Shown: positions 1 through 7,562, numbered from the stretch's first letter. The stretch: DNA of 37,190 nt from Paulinella micropora (GCA_009731375.1 BJOX01000250.1:595793-632982), one strand, 5' to 3'. The notes: generated from the sequence alone by a model not told the origin. Program-made: numbers and translations.

Positions 1-1560
1 GGAGGAGATATCTTTTTCAGTCAGACATCAGGTGATTACCAATATTTCTTATATACTCTAAATACGGCTTCAAGCGGAACCGCGAACCAACGAGGCTACC
101 TATTCACTAATGTAGCGGCTGATGTAAAGGGGGCAGGTCTTTATATTTCAAAACTTTTGGATAATAAAAGTGCTTCGTCTGACATTGTCCGTTTTAACAA
201 TGCTGGCGGTATGCGGTTTTATGGAGCCTTAGATATGAACTCAAACAATATAACAAATGGCGGAACAATAACAGGAACAACATTAACGGCAACTGCTGGA
301 ATGACTACAACAACGGCAACCGCAAGCGGATTAATAACGGCAAATGCGGGGATAACATACACAGGAACATTAACCTCGGCAACAAATACAAGTGGGGCAA
401 AAATAGGAATTCAAGGACCAACCGACGGAACAAATGCAAAAGGAATATTTCTATGGGATACGACTAATACGAGTTGGGGGATTTATGCGGCATCTGGTGG
501 GGCTGCAAACACTAGAAGTTTGTCAAATGGTTTGGCTGTTTCTGGAAATGATTTTAGTTCGTATGGTTTTCGGTTTAGAGTGGCTAATGATGCTACGATG
601 GGTTTTGTGTGGGAGAATTCAGCAGAGCAATTGTTAATGTCATTAAACGGGGCAAACGGGACTTTATGGACAAAAGGGTTAATAACGGCTAGTGCGGGTA
701 TATCAACAACAACATTAACAACAACCGACAATATAGTAGTAGGAGCGGGTAAAAGTGTGATTATTGATAGAAGTGCTGTTGCTAATAATAAACTGGTTTT
801 ATATGATAGTGGAACACCTTCAACAACTGGATTTTATGGATTTGGTATTGCTAGTAATACATTAATTTATAATGTTAATGCTTCAACGGATAGCCACGTA
901 TTTTACTATGCTGCAACAAATGAATTATTTAGAATTAACAACACAGCAATCACCGCTTCAAAGTCAATAATTCTTCCAACAACATCAAGCGGTTCTTTAA
1001 CAATAAGACAAAGACCAACTTATACCAACGACCCGCTACTACATTTTAAATCAGGAGGATATACGAATTATGGAGTGCTTACATCTTCAACTGGTTTGCT
1101 TCACGCTTGGACTACTACAAATACCAACAGCGAGCCGTCTGGTAGTTATAATTATATTCCGCTAAATGGTGCTTGGACAAACTCATCGGACAGGAGGCTA
1201 AAATCGGATATTAAAACATTAGACTGCGGGGATTGTTGCGAGAAATTAATGAAGATAAATTGTTGTTCATATTATTGGAAATCAGACGAAAAGAAAGAAA
1301 AAAAGGGACACGGATTTATTGCGGACGAAGTCAAAAAAGTATTTCCTGAATTTGTATCTGAAAGTGGAATGAAAGCAGACGACGGAGAAAGCTACCTTGA
1401 AGGCATAACATATACAAGTTTTATACCGATATTGGTCAGCGGATTTCAACATTTATCAGAAAAAGTAGTTAATTTAGAAAAAGAAAATAAAACTTTACTT
1501 AATATATTACAAGACCAAGCGAACCAATTAGCAGAACTAAGAGCAGCAGTATTCCCGTAA
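1..1560 (+). CDS. Fibre/spike protein with C-terminal peptidase S74 chaperone domain (5' partial)
   Basis: The frame is open from base 1 with no stop, so the start lies outside the window; 519 residues are visible. The first two thirds are Thr/Ser/Ala/Gly-rich and low in charge, with repeated blocks such as LTATAGMTTTTATASGLITA and LITASAGISTTTLTTTDN, typical of trimeric beta-structured fibres. The C-terminal ~130 residues match the S74 intramolecular chaperone: SSDRRLKSDIKTL with the expected Ser (visible residue 396) and Lys (401) five residues apart, then GHGFIADEVKKVFPEFV and a C-terminal coiled coil. In this family the domain helps the trimer fold and then cuts itself off. It is probably the virion attachment protein. 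The stop codon lies inside a hairpin. The domain call is firm; the receptor role is inferred. Confidence 0.85.
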   Translation, partial: GGDIFFSQTSGDYQYFLYTLNTASSGTANQRGYLFTNVAADVKGAGLYISKLLDNKSASSDIVRFNNAGGMRFYGALDMNSNNITNGGTITGTTLTATAGMTTTTATASGLITANAGITYTGTLTSATNTSGAKIGIQGPTDGTNAKGIFLWDTTNTSWGIYAASGGAANTRSLSNGLAVSGNDFSSYGFRFRVANDATMGFVWENSAEQLLMSLNGANGTLWTKGLITASAGISTTTLTTTDNIVVGAGKSVIIDRSAVANNKLVLYDSGTPSTTGFYGFGIASNTLIYNVNASTDSHVFYYAATNELFRINNTAITASKSIILPTTSSGSLTIRQRPTYTNDPLLHFKSGGYTNYGVLTSSTGLLHAWTTTNTNSEPSGSYNYIPLNGAWTNSSDRRLKSDIKTLDCGDCCEKLMKINCCSYYWKSDEKKEKKGHGFIADEVKKVFPEFVSESGMKADDGESYLEGITYTSFIPILVSGFQHLSEKVVNLEKENKTLLNILQDQANQLAELRAAVFP

Positions 1561-1574
1561 GGACAAGCCCTTAC
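1557..1574 (+). terminator. Stop-codon-embedded hairpin after the S74 fibre
   Basis: GTAAGG and CCTTAC form a perfect 6-bp stem around the loop ACAAGC. The TAA stop of the fibre gene (1558-1560) lies in the left arm. It is probably a transcript end or 3' processing signal, by analogy with two other stop-embedded hairpins in this segment. Confidence 0.5.
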
Positions 1575-1582
1575 AAACCCAA

Positions 1583-1628
1583 TATAGTTTTTGAGATTGT
1601 AAGTGGTTTTTGTAAAAAAGCACTTACT
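1583..1628 (+). promoter_or_regulatory. Promoter end (AATATAG) and leader hairpin before the membrane protein gene
   Basis: An AATATAG element is followed by a leader in which GTAAGTG and CACTTAC form a perfect 7-bp stem with a 15-nt loop, directly before the ATG. The AAGCACTTAC just before the start codon recurs in front of the major capsid gene. Confidence 0.4.
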
Positions 1629-1967
1629 ATGCCGCCTAGATTACACCCTCCACCACCAATCATAGAGACGGAAGACCTTACACCCAAACTAAAAAACCGT
1701 GTGCTAGATGTCCAAATTAAGCAGGAAGAAAAAAAATTAGACCACGAATACGAGGACAGCTGGGATTGCTGTTTGACAAAACGAAAAACTGACAGCCGAC
1801 TTATTAAATACTTATTTCAAATGGGTATCATTATCGCCATCATCACCCTTTGTATCGTGAGGCTATCTGACCCGAATGTCAGTTGTGAAACTGTAAACAT
1901 TTATGTCGGGCTTATAAGTTTATTAATAGGGATTGTGCTTCCTAGCCCATCTTCTAGCAAGAAGTAA
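1629..1967 (+). CDS. Small membrane protein with two predicted helices
   Basis: This is a 112-residue protein. It has a Pro-rich N-terminus (PPRLHPPPP), a charged stretch to about residue 60, and two hydrophobic segments at roughly 61-78 and 91-105, separated by a short loop with one Cys. The tail is Ser/Lys-rich. Small two-helix proteins are common in the structural modules of PLVs and virophages, and a virion-membrane or assembly role is possible; no family was recognised. The ATG is preceded by an AATATAG element and a leader hairpin. The gene converges on the GIY-YIG gene with one base between the two stop codons. Confidence 0.7.
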   Translation: MPPRLHPPPPIIETEDLTPKLKNRVLDVQIKQEEKKLDHEYEDSWDCCLTKRKTDSRLIKYLFQMGIIIAIITLCIVRLSDPNVSCETVNIYVGLISLLIGIVLPSPSSSKK

Positions 1968-1968
1968 T

Positions 1969-2691
1969 TTAAAGACCAAAGGCGGATAAACCGACCATAT
2001 TGTCGTAGTGGATTTGACTTATTCTATGTTTCTGTATGCTGTCATTCCTAATACGTCTTCCACATTCACATTCAATTGTTGCGGAAGCACGGGTTCTATT
2101 TTTTTCAAGAAGAATTTCTTTATTTTTCTCATAATATTCTTTCTGTTTTAGTGTAATATATTCTTTATTATCTTCTCTCCAAATCTTATTCGCAAATTTA
2201 AGATGTTCCTTATTTTCTTCTCTATACTCTTTTTTCTTTTGAGACACATATTCTTTGTTTCGTTCATTCCATTCTTTGTTCAATTGAGCTATTTTGTTCT
2301 TGTTTTGTTCTCTATATTGTTTTGTTCTTTCAGCTACCACCACTTTATTGTCTTCTGCATACTCCTGCTTGGTCCTACCAGAAAGTATTTTATTTACACA
2401 GTTGCTATTTCTACTCCATTCTCCCTCCTTGCGAAGTAATTGATTAACATTATCGCACGGATAGTCTTCTAGCAACTCAATATAAGCATCACCAAGTTTT
2501 AATATTTCAAAGCTTGAATATAGCCCTTTTCCTTTCGCTTTGGTTCCCGATAGATGTTCTTTATAATTTTGTCTATGTCTTCCCATTCGCTGAGCTAATG
2601 TTTGAGTTGTTGCACCAACATAAATTAAATCAGTCTTGTATGACCTAATCGCATAAATTTTACCTTTCTTACAATCTCCAACCCGTGGCAT
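1969..2691 (-). CDS. GIY-YIG endonuclease-like protein with basic helical repeats and a C2H2/C2HC tail
   Basis: This is a 240-residue protein. The N-terminal ~95 residues carry GIY-YIG nuclease motifs: GKIYAIRS (10-17), LIYVGATTQTLAQRMGRHR (22-40, with the catalytic-type Arg35) and KEGEW with a likely metal-binding Glu89. Residues ~108-205 are repeated charged helical units of the type KEYxxxNKE, probably DNA-contacting or coiled coil. The C-terminus has CECGRRIRNDSIQKHRISQIHY, a Cys-Cys-His-His zinc-binding pattern. Such proteins are frequent as stand-alone nucleases in large DNA viruses and PLVs, where they may act in mobility, recombination or repair. The ATG at 2691 is the first in the frame. 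Confidence 0.8.
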   Translation of the reverse strand: MPRVGDCKKGKIYAIRSYKTDLIYVGATTQTLAQRMGRHRQNYKEHLSGTKAKGKGLYSSFEILKLGDAYIELLEDYPCDNVNQLLRKEGEWSRNSNCVNKILSGRTKQEYAEDNKVVVAERTKQYREQNKNKIAQLNKEWNERNKEYVSQKKKEYREENKEHLKFANKIWREDNKEYITLKQKEYYEKNKEILLEKNRTRASATIECECGRRIRNDSIQKHRISQIHYDNMVGLSAFGL

Positions 2692-2728
2692 ATTGTCTAT
2701 CCTTTGTTATTATTATGTATCATTATCT

Positions 2729-2959
2729 TTAAATAGAATTACAATCAATAGAATAGATTTTATACCAAGAAGCATCGTTTGAGCAGATTAGTGGAATGGC
2801 TTCATCAAAACTAACACACCAATCACTAAAAGGCTTATACACACATCCTTTTTGAATACAATAAACACAACTTTCATTTTTTTTATCGCTGACCCGTGAA
2901 TAGAAATCACAAGCTGTCCGACCTAACACACAGCACACAAATAAGAATATTAATAACAT
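2729..2959 (-). CDS. Small secreted or membrane-anchored Cys-rich protein, PSI-like
   Basis: The product is 76 residues. The first ~14 residues (MLLIFLFVCCVLGR) look like a signal peptide or anchor. The rest has at least seven Cys, with the spacing CVYCIQKGCVYKPFSDWC resembling the core of PSI (plexin-semaphorin-integrin) domains. It is transcribed divergently from the gene at 2986, with only 26 bp between start codons. A secreted, disulfide-bonded protein implies work outside the cytosol or in a virion membrane. The family match rests on the Cys spacing alone and the function is unknown. Confidence 0.55.
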   Translation of the reverse strand: MLLIFLFVCCVLGRTACDFYSRVSDKKNESCVYCIQKGCVYKPFSDWCVSFDEAIPLICSNDASWYKIYSIDCNSI

Positions 2960-2985
2960 AATATATTATACAACATATAGAAACA
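2960..2985. promoter_or_regulatory. 26-bp AT-rich divergent promoter region
   Basis: The whole space between the divergent start codons at 2959 and 2986 is AATATATTATACAACATATA plus six bases. It must serve as leader for both genes and carries TATA-like elements readable on both strands. Confidence 0.45.
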
Positions 2986-3348
2986 ATGAGTGAGTTCAAA
3001 TTCCAAAAGATTATTTTTCTAAGTAATGATTTTGCTGGTGGTAGCAAGACATTTGACAAAACCATTAAATTGAACTTTACACCAACTAGAATGAATGTTA
3101 AGTATATCCACTATATGAATGATATGACTGAAACGAAAACAAAAATTCTTCATATGGACCGCATCGGAATTATTGGCACATTCGCCGATAGCAATGTCGC
3201 AAACATTTCCAATCTTAGCTACAACTTGGGTATTATTAATTGGACCGACGGGCAATACAGTTTTAGAGTTCTTAAAACGGACAATGGTAGCATTGAGACT
3301 GACCTGCTAGCTGGAAGAATTGTTATTTGTTTAGAATTTTTGGCATAG
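2986..3348 (+). CDS. Unknown 120-residue protein of the capsid gene cluster
   Basis: The family is not recognised. The sequence is soluble and rich in alternating polar and hydrophobic residues (KIIFLSNDFAGG, RIGIIGTFADS, YSFRVLKTDNGS, GRIVICLEFLA), suggesting a small beta-rich fold. It sits directly upstream of the packaging ATPase and ends with the same stop-embedded hairpin as the penton-like gene, so it is probably a virion or assembly protein. The ATG follows CATATAGAAACA. Confidence 0.65.
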   Translation: MSEFKFQKIIFLSNDFAGGSKTFDKTIKLNFTPTRMNVKYIHYMNDMTETKTKILHMDRIGIIGTFADSNVANISNLSYNLGIINWTDGQYSFRVLKTDNGSIETDLLAGRIVICLEFLA

Positions 3349-3365
3349 GGGCCTGCTCCCCCTAT
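3345..3365 (+). terminator. Stop-embedded hairpin, copy 1
   Basis: ATAGGGG and CCCCTAT form a perfect 7-bp stem with a 7-nt loop, and the TAG stop (3346-3348) lies in the left arm. The same 21 bases recur at 7519-7539 at the end of the penton-like gene. Confidence 0.6.
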
Positions 3366-3369
3366 ACAG

Positions 3370-3390
3370 GCTCAACGAGTTGAGCTTTTT
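3370..3390 (+). terminator. Second hairpin followed by a T run
   Basis: GCTCAA and TTGAGC form a perfect 6-bp stem with loop CGAG, followed directly by TTTTT. It has the shape of an intrinsic terminator and lies 5 bp after the stop-embedded hairpin, so the two may act together. Confidence 0.45.
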
Positions 3391-3413
3391 GCTCGCAAAA
3401 ACCCCGCCAGTAA

Positions 3414-3474
3414 AATAAAAATATATTTTAGAATATATAAAAGTATTTGGAGGTGCGGAGGCGAAGTCTCTGCT
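3414..3474 (+). promoter_or_regulatory. Class B promoter and leader of the packaging ATPase gene
   Basis: An AAAAATATATTTT element, a second AT-rich block and a GAGGTGCGGAG...AGTCTCTGC leader run up to the ATG at 3475. The same layout occurs before the penton-like gene (6647-6709). The leader can fold as GCGGAG against CTCTGC with one G-T pair. Confidence 0.5.
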
Positions 3475-4260
3475 ATGGAAAAGATTAATGATATTAAAGT
3501 TAGACCAGTCAAGCAAAACGGAGATGGCGACAAGTTGGCAAAAGGACATAAGTTGTTTAATGAGGCATTCGCTAACATTTTTCTTCTCGCTCGCAAGAAG
3601 AGTGGCAAGACGACCGCATTGTTTGAAATCCTAAAACGAACAACTGACAAAAAGACCCGTATTGTTATTATTGCTTCAACAATACATAAGGATCACATTT
3701 ACAAAGAAATGGTTAAGCATTTCAAGAAGAAAGGCAATCCAATGGCTATATACACATATTTGAAAACGGATGGACTGTCTGTTATTGATTACGAATTGGA
3801 CAAGCTCAACAAACCCGACGAGGAGCAAGAAGAAGGCGAAATCATTCAAGACGAGAAAGAAGAACCGAAGCCAAAGTTTCTTTATTTTGGTAAAGAGGAA
3901 AAGAAGAAACAGGAGGGAGGCGAAAAGGTGGAGAGACCGAGCAAATACATTACACCAGAAGTTGTGCTAGTTTTGGACGATTTGGGATCTGGGCTAAGGG
4001 ATAAATCAGTAAGCGATTTATTGAAGCGCAACCGCCATTTCAAGTCAAAGGTGATTATAAGCTCACAATATCTACAAGACCTAAAACCTGAGGCGATTAA
4101 ACAGCTTGACTACCTTCTTATTTTTCCTGGTCAGAGTGTTGATAAAATAGAACTTGTATATAAACATTTAGACCTTGGTTATGATTTAGAATACTTCATT
4201 GAAAAATATCACGAGGCTACCAAAGAACGATTTAACTTTTTGTATGTTGATGCTGTATAG
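3475..4260 (+). CDS. A32/FtsK-HerA-like genome packaging ATPase
   Basis: The product is 261 residues, close to the usual ~250-280 for PLV and virophage packaging ATPases. The P-loop is ARKKSGKT (39-46), the Walker B is VVLVLDDLG with acidic Asp168/Asp169, and VIISSQYLQDL carries the polar Gln typical of the A32 group. An acidic and basic low-complexity insert (~113-157) separates the two Walker motifs. In this family the protein uses ATP to drive viral DNA into the preformed capsid. The start ATG follows the class B leader. The first P-loop position is Ala instead of Gly, a common variation. Confidence 0.85.
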   Translation: MEKINDIKVRPVKQNGDGDKLAKGHKLFNEAFANIFLLARKKSGKTTALFEILKRTTDKKTRIVIIASTIHKDHIYKEMVKHFKKKGNPMAIYTYLKTDGLSVIDYELDKLNKPDEEQEEGEIIQDEKEEPKPKFLYFGKEEKKKQEGGEKVERPSKYITPEVVLVLDDLGSGLRDKSVSDLLKRNRHFKSKVIISSQYLQDLKPEAIKQLDYLLIFPGQSVDKIELVYKHLDLGYDLEYFIEKYHEATKERFNFLYVDAV

Positions 4261-4294
4261 GACGAACTGAGGCAAAATTTCAACAAAAGGTTTT

Positions 4295-4333
4295 TGTAAT
4301 TTTAATATTTATTTTTTTCAGAACTATATATAG
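4295..4333 (+). promoter_or_regulatory. Class A promoter (TATTTATTTTTTT plus TATATATAG)
   Basis: TATTTATTTTTTT is followed after about 10 bases by CTATATATAG, which abuts the ATG of the basic protein gene. This is one of at least five similar sites before plus-strand genes. Confidence 0.5.
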
Positions 4334-4639
4334 ATGCCAACATCACCAGTGATTATTTCACAACCATCGGGATACAATATCAGCTACAATCCAAGTATGC
4401 CACAAGCGGGAGGAAGAAAGAAGAAGGGAAAAAAGAAACAAACAGGAGGCAAAGTTAATTGGGCCAAGGTTGGAAAAGCGATAGTGGATGCTAATAGATT
4501 TATCAAGAAGAACCAATTGATTTCAAGAGGTGCTACCTTTCTCAGTGATGTCGGAGTTCCTTATGCGGACCGTGTAGCGAGGGCTGCGGCGAAGCAAGGA
4601 TACGGCAAGCAACGAGGAGGAGCTGTTAAATTTAGGTAA
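4334..4639 (+). CDS. Small basic GG-rich virion protein (core/pX-type)
   Basis: The product has 101 residues and is strongly basic. A short N-terminal stretch leads to AGGRKKKGKKKQTGGK, then a helical segment VGKAIVDANRFIKKNQLISRGA, then VPYADRVARAAAKQGYGKQRGG near the C-terminus. Small Lys/Gly-rich proteins with this VPYAD...GYG pattern are found beside capsid genes in PLVs and some larger relatives and are compared with adenovirus core proteins. The GG steps are plausible cleavage sites for the protease encoded next door. The role in DNA condensation or membrane interaction is inferred. Confidence 0.65.
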   Translation: MPTSPVIISQPSGYNISYNPSMPQAGGRKKKGKKKQTGGKVNWAKVGKAIVDANRFIKKNQLISRGATFLSDVGVPYADRVARAAAKQGYGKQRGGAVKFR

Positions 4640-4665
4640 GGACAAACCACTCAAATAAAAAACTA

Positions 4666-4704
4666 AACCTTCTATTATTTTTTTTACTCAATATAATAGT
4701 AGTA
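4666..4704 (+). promoter_or_regulatory. Class A promoter of the protease gene
   Basis: A TATTATTTTTTTT tract is followed after 5 bases by AATATAATAG and then the ATG at 4705. Confidence 0.45.
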
Positions 4705-6639
4705 ATGCGAAGTAAGCCAAAGAAACTACGACCCCCCAGAATATACAGAACCAAAGATGGCCGACCATATATCAAAGTGAAAGGCAGACGAGCATATCTC
4801 AACTTTGGCGAGAAAACGAATGACCTTTCAACACTTCAAATCGTTAAACTGTTTTTGAAATATATGAAAGGGGACAATAAAACGAAGAAAACACGAAAGA
4901 CGAAGGAGCGAATTGTTAAGTCCGAATTCAATCGCCTTGAACACGAGAACCGCAATCAGATACAAAACAATCTGCTGAAAAAATATGAACTAATACACGA
5001 GCAGGAGCAAAAGGAAAAGAAGTTAAGAGAACAGGCGGAAGATGAGAAGAAAAGAATGGAGAGGAAGGAGAATGCCGACATTAAAGAAAGACAAGAAGAC
5101 CTCATAAGGGAGGCGAACAGAGAGCAAAAACTTATAGAGGATGTAAAATTTGAACAAGATAGAAAAAACAATTTGATGTTATTACCACCTTTCCAACCTC
5201 AATACATACAAGCACCACCACAAGCACCACCACAAGCACCACAACTAGGACCACCACAAGCACCACCACAAGCCCCACAACTAGGACCACCACAAGCACC
5301 ACCCCAAGCACCAGAAGAAAAGCAGATGCCATTGAAAACAAAAGAAGAGAAAAAGGCTGAAAAGGAATTAAAAGAAAAATACATTGAATTAATGAAGAAA
5401 GCGGGCTTTACAACTAAATTTATTAAAAGTTTGAGCAAAACAGAATTTATCAAACTTGGCACAGGAATAGAGAAAGCGATAGCCGATGCCCAATCAGCAG
5501 ATGAGCAGAAAGAACTGGCTGAACAATACAAAAAAGAATTAGAACAAGAAAAAAAACTAGCGGAGGCCAAAGCGAAACACTTTGAAATTAAAGATAAAAT
5601 ATCATACATATCCGCAGGTTTAAGAAATGATTACAAGTATCCGAAATTGGATATACCCAAAACTTTGGGCCCTGCTTTGGAAAAAGAAATGAAAGCTCGG
5701 GGCAAACCACCACCAAAAAAAGTTAAAGGAAAACACACGACTGCGGGTATGGCACAAGTTATAGTAGATGAAGGTATTGATTTAGGAATAGACCAGAATG
5801 AAATGAGAAAGAAACTCGCTGATTATTTGGGAATAAACCAAGCTGGTGCTGGGGCAAAAACGATGGAGGAATTAATACACAAACTTTTAACGATAGCAAA
5901 AATTAAGAAATATTTGAAGAAGGGTAAATACAGGAAAAAAATGAAGAAGAAGGATTATGTAAATAACTTAGTATCTGAAATGAGAAGCGACCCAAACATT
6001 AAAAATCAAGTTTCAAATACTCTCGGTATTCAACCAACCGAGGAACAGCCAACAGAAGAGCATCCACCGCAACAACCACAGCCAACAGAAGAGCAAACAC
6101 CTCCAACAGAAGAGCAACAAAAAATACCAGCGAACTTAGCGGGGGAAGGTAGAGGATTAATGACGGATGAAATAGACAACATTATGAAAAAGCACGATTG
6201 GTATTTGGGGACTGTGGCTAGCGACGAAATAAACAAACTGAAACCAGAAAAAAGAAAGAAGTATGGCTTTATAATGAACTTGGATAAGTCTAGCCAACCA
6301 GGCTCACATTGGATTGCTGTTTGGATTGACACCATTAAAGACGACACTATTGAAATCTACGACCCGCTCGCACTGTATAAGCCGACTGAGCTATTTCTTC
6401 ACCAAATGAAACAGCTTATTGAAAAGAGCAAGCCGAACACATACCTGCTTATGAAGGTTAATCAAGTCAAAAACCAAAGCGACACGACAGATACCTGCGG
6501 ATGGCATAGTATTAGGTTTTTACTTGAACGAGCGAAAGGTAATCGGTTTAAATTTGCCAGCGGTTGGACGGACTTAAAAGAAAAAGAAGCCGATGAGTTG
6601 AAAGTCCAGAACGGTTATGGTTTTGATACCTTTATTTGA
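4705..6639 (+). CDS. Adenain-like (C5/Ulp1-fold) cysteine protease with a long N-terminal extension
   Basis: The product is 644 residues. The last ~150 form the protease: GSHWIAVWID with catalytic-type His535, IYDP with Asp553, oxyanion Gln591 and DTCGWHS with Cys598, in the His-Asp-Gln-Cys order of adenovirus protease and Ulp1. In PLVs and adenoviruses this enzyme matures virion proteins. The ~490 residues before it are unusual: a basic N-terminus (RPPRIYRTKDGRPYIKVKGR), a long charged coiled coil (~75-155), a QAPPQAPQLGP repeat (~170-205), a second charged region, and a Pro/Gln/Glu-rich linker (~445-475). The standalone enzyme is about 200 residues, so the extension may be a virion scaffold or DNA-binding part. 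The penton-like gene follows. Confidence 0.85.
   Translation: MRSKPKKLRPPRIYRTKDGRPYIKVKGRRAYLNFGEKTNDLSTLQIVKLFLKYMKGDNKTKKTRKTKERIVKSEFNRLEHENRNQIQNNLLKKYELIHEQEQKEKKLREQAEDEKKRMERKENADIKERQEDLIREANREQKLIEDVKFEQDRKNNLMLLPPFQPQYIQAPPQAPPQAPQLGPPQAPPQAPQLGPPQAPPQAPEEKQMPLKTKEEKKAEKELKEKYIELMKKAGFTTKFIKSLSKTEFIKLGTGIEKAIADAQSADEQKELAEQYKKELEQEKKLAEAKAKHFEIKDKISYISAGLRNDYKYPKLDIPKTLGPALEKEMKARGKPPPKKVKGKHTTAGMAQVIVDEGIDLGIDQNEMRKKLADYLGINQAGAGAKTMEELIHKLLTIAKIKKYLKKGKYRKKMKKKDYVNNLVSEMRSDPNIKNQVSNTLGIQPTEEQPTEEHPPQQPQPTEEQTPPTEEQQKIPANLAGEGRGLMTDEIDNIMKKHDWYLGTVASDEINKLKPEKRKKYGFIMNLDKSSQPGSHWIAVWIDTIKDDTIEIYDPLALYKPTELFLHQMKQLIEKSKPNTYLLMKVNQVKNQSDTTDTCGWHSIRFLLERAKGNRFKFASGWTDLKEKEADELKVQNGYGFDTFI
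5209..5310 (+). repeat. In-frame CCACCACAAGCA repeat
   Basis: A tandem (CCACCACAAGCA)n-type tract encodes the QAPPQAP/QLGP repeat in the N-terminal extension of the protease. It is a likely site of length variation. Confidence 0.8.
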
Positions 6640-6646
6640 AGCAATT

Positions 6647-6709
6647 AAAACAAAAAATATATTTTCTATTATATATCCAAAATTAGAGGTGCGGAGACTA
6701 GTCTCTGCG
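6647..6709 (+). promoter_or_regulatory. Class B promoter and leader of the penton-like gene
   Basis: AAAAATATATTTT, an AT-rich spacer and GAGGTGCGGAGACTAGTCTC precede the ATG at 6710. The leader contains the perfect palindrome GAGACTAGTCTC. It matches the ATPase leader over most of its length. The preceding gene ends at 6639, so this is a true intergenic promoter. Confidence 0.5.
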
Positions 6710-7522
6710 ATGGAGTATAGGGGAGGCAGGAGTTCTAACATTTACTATGTCAATAGCAAAAATAGGATAAACGGCACGGACAGTGATTTTACACACTCCA
6801 TTGATATGAAAGGGTTAGACAATCCAACACACTGTAAAATTTTACATATATATGTGCCTAAATCGTATTATTCTGTTTCTTCGCCATACAATACTTTTAC
6901 TCTGAGCGAAGATGGATTTGAGGCTCTGATTACGATACCCGAGGGCAACTACACAATGAACAACTTAAAGAATAAACTGGCCGAGGTGCTAACCGCAGAC
7001 AGCCCCAATGACTACACATATACAATAACAAGCAACAACACAAACACCGACCCAGAAGACGGCAAGCTATTATTTACCGTAGCGAATAACGGAGGCATTC
7101 AACCGCGGTTTATATTTGACGGCGAAACTCGCATTCACGAAGTAATGGGTTTTGACCGCGACTCAACATATTTCTTTGCTAATAATACCATTAGGTCCCC
7201 AAATGTCATAATCTTGACTGGCGAAAAAACATTATATTTACAGTCAGACCTCGTAGGCGAAGGCGATAATCACGTATTACAGGAAATATATACCGCGAAT
7301 GAAATCCCGTTCGGCTCTGTTATCTACGACGGCTCGGGCAGTGAATACGGCAAACGACTATCTACTAGTTCAAGCAATTTGTATCGGTTTTACTTGACTG
7401 ACGAAAACGACCAACCAGTTAATCTCAACGGCCTCGGCATTGTAATGACATTGTTGATTTACCGCGAGACGAATTATTTTAATTTATTTTCCTCGTTCTT
7501 CAATTTGTTAAAATCTAGATAG
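6710..7522 (+). CDS. Penton-like minor capsid protein
   Basis: The product is 270 residues from the ATG at 6710. I chose this start because a longer in-frame reading from 6617 overlaps the protease end and would translate the promoter and leader. The N-terminus has SSNIYYVNSKNRINGTDSDF, a pattern seen at the start of PLV and virophage penton (single jelly-roll) proteins. Beta-rich segments follow, including ILHIYVPKSYYSV, ALITIPEGNYTMNNLKNKL and NVIILTGEKTLYLQSDL. Penton proteins close the five-fold vertices of the capsid. Position between protease and major capsid protein fits this module. It ends in a stop-embedded hairpin. Confidence 0.75.
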   Translation: MEYRGGRSSNIYYVNSKNRINGTDSDFTHSIDMKGLDNPTHCKILHIYVPKSYYSVSSPYNTFTLSEDGFEALITIPEGNYTMNNLKNKLAEVLTADSPNDYTYTITSNNTNTDPEDGKLLFTVANNGGIQPRFIFDGETRIHEVMGFDRDSTYFFANNTIRSPNVIILTGEKTLYLQSDLVGEGDNHVLQEIYTANEIPFGSVIYDGSGSEYGKRLSTSSSNLYRFYLTDENDQPVNLNGLGIVMTLLIYRETNYFNLFSSFFNLLKSR

Positions 7523-7539
7523 GGGCCTGCTCCCCCTAT
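7519..7539 (+). terminator. Stop-embedded hairpin, copy 2
   Basis: Identical 21 bases to 3345-3365: arms ATAGGGG and CCCCTAT, loop CCTGCTC, with the TAG stop (7520-7522) in the left arm. Confidence 0.6.
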
Positions 7540-7562
7540 AACCCCGCAGGAGGTTAGTAATG

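Noticed and set aside
2203-2439. Phe/Leu-rich plus-strand ORF opposite the GIY-YIG gene
   Set aside because: Shadow of the Lys/Glu-rich repeats on the other strand.
6617-6709. Longer start for the penton-like gene
   Set aside because: It would overlap the protease end and read through the promoter and the leader shared with the ATPase gene.
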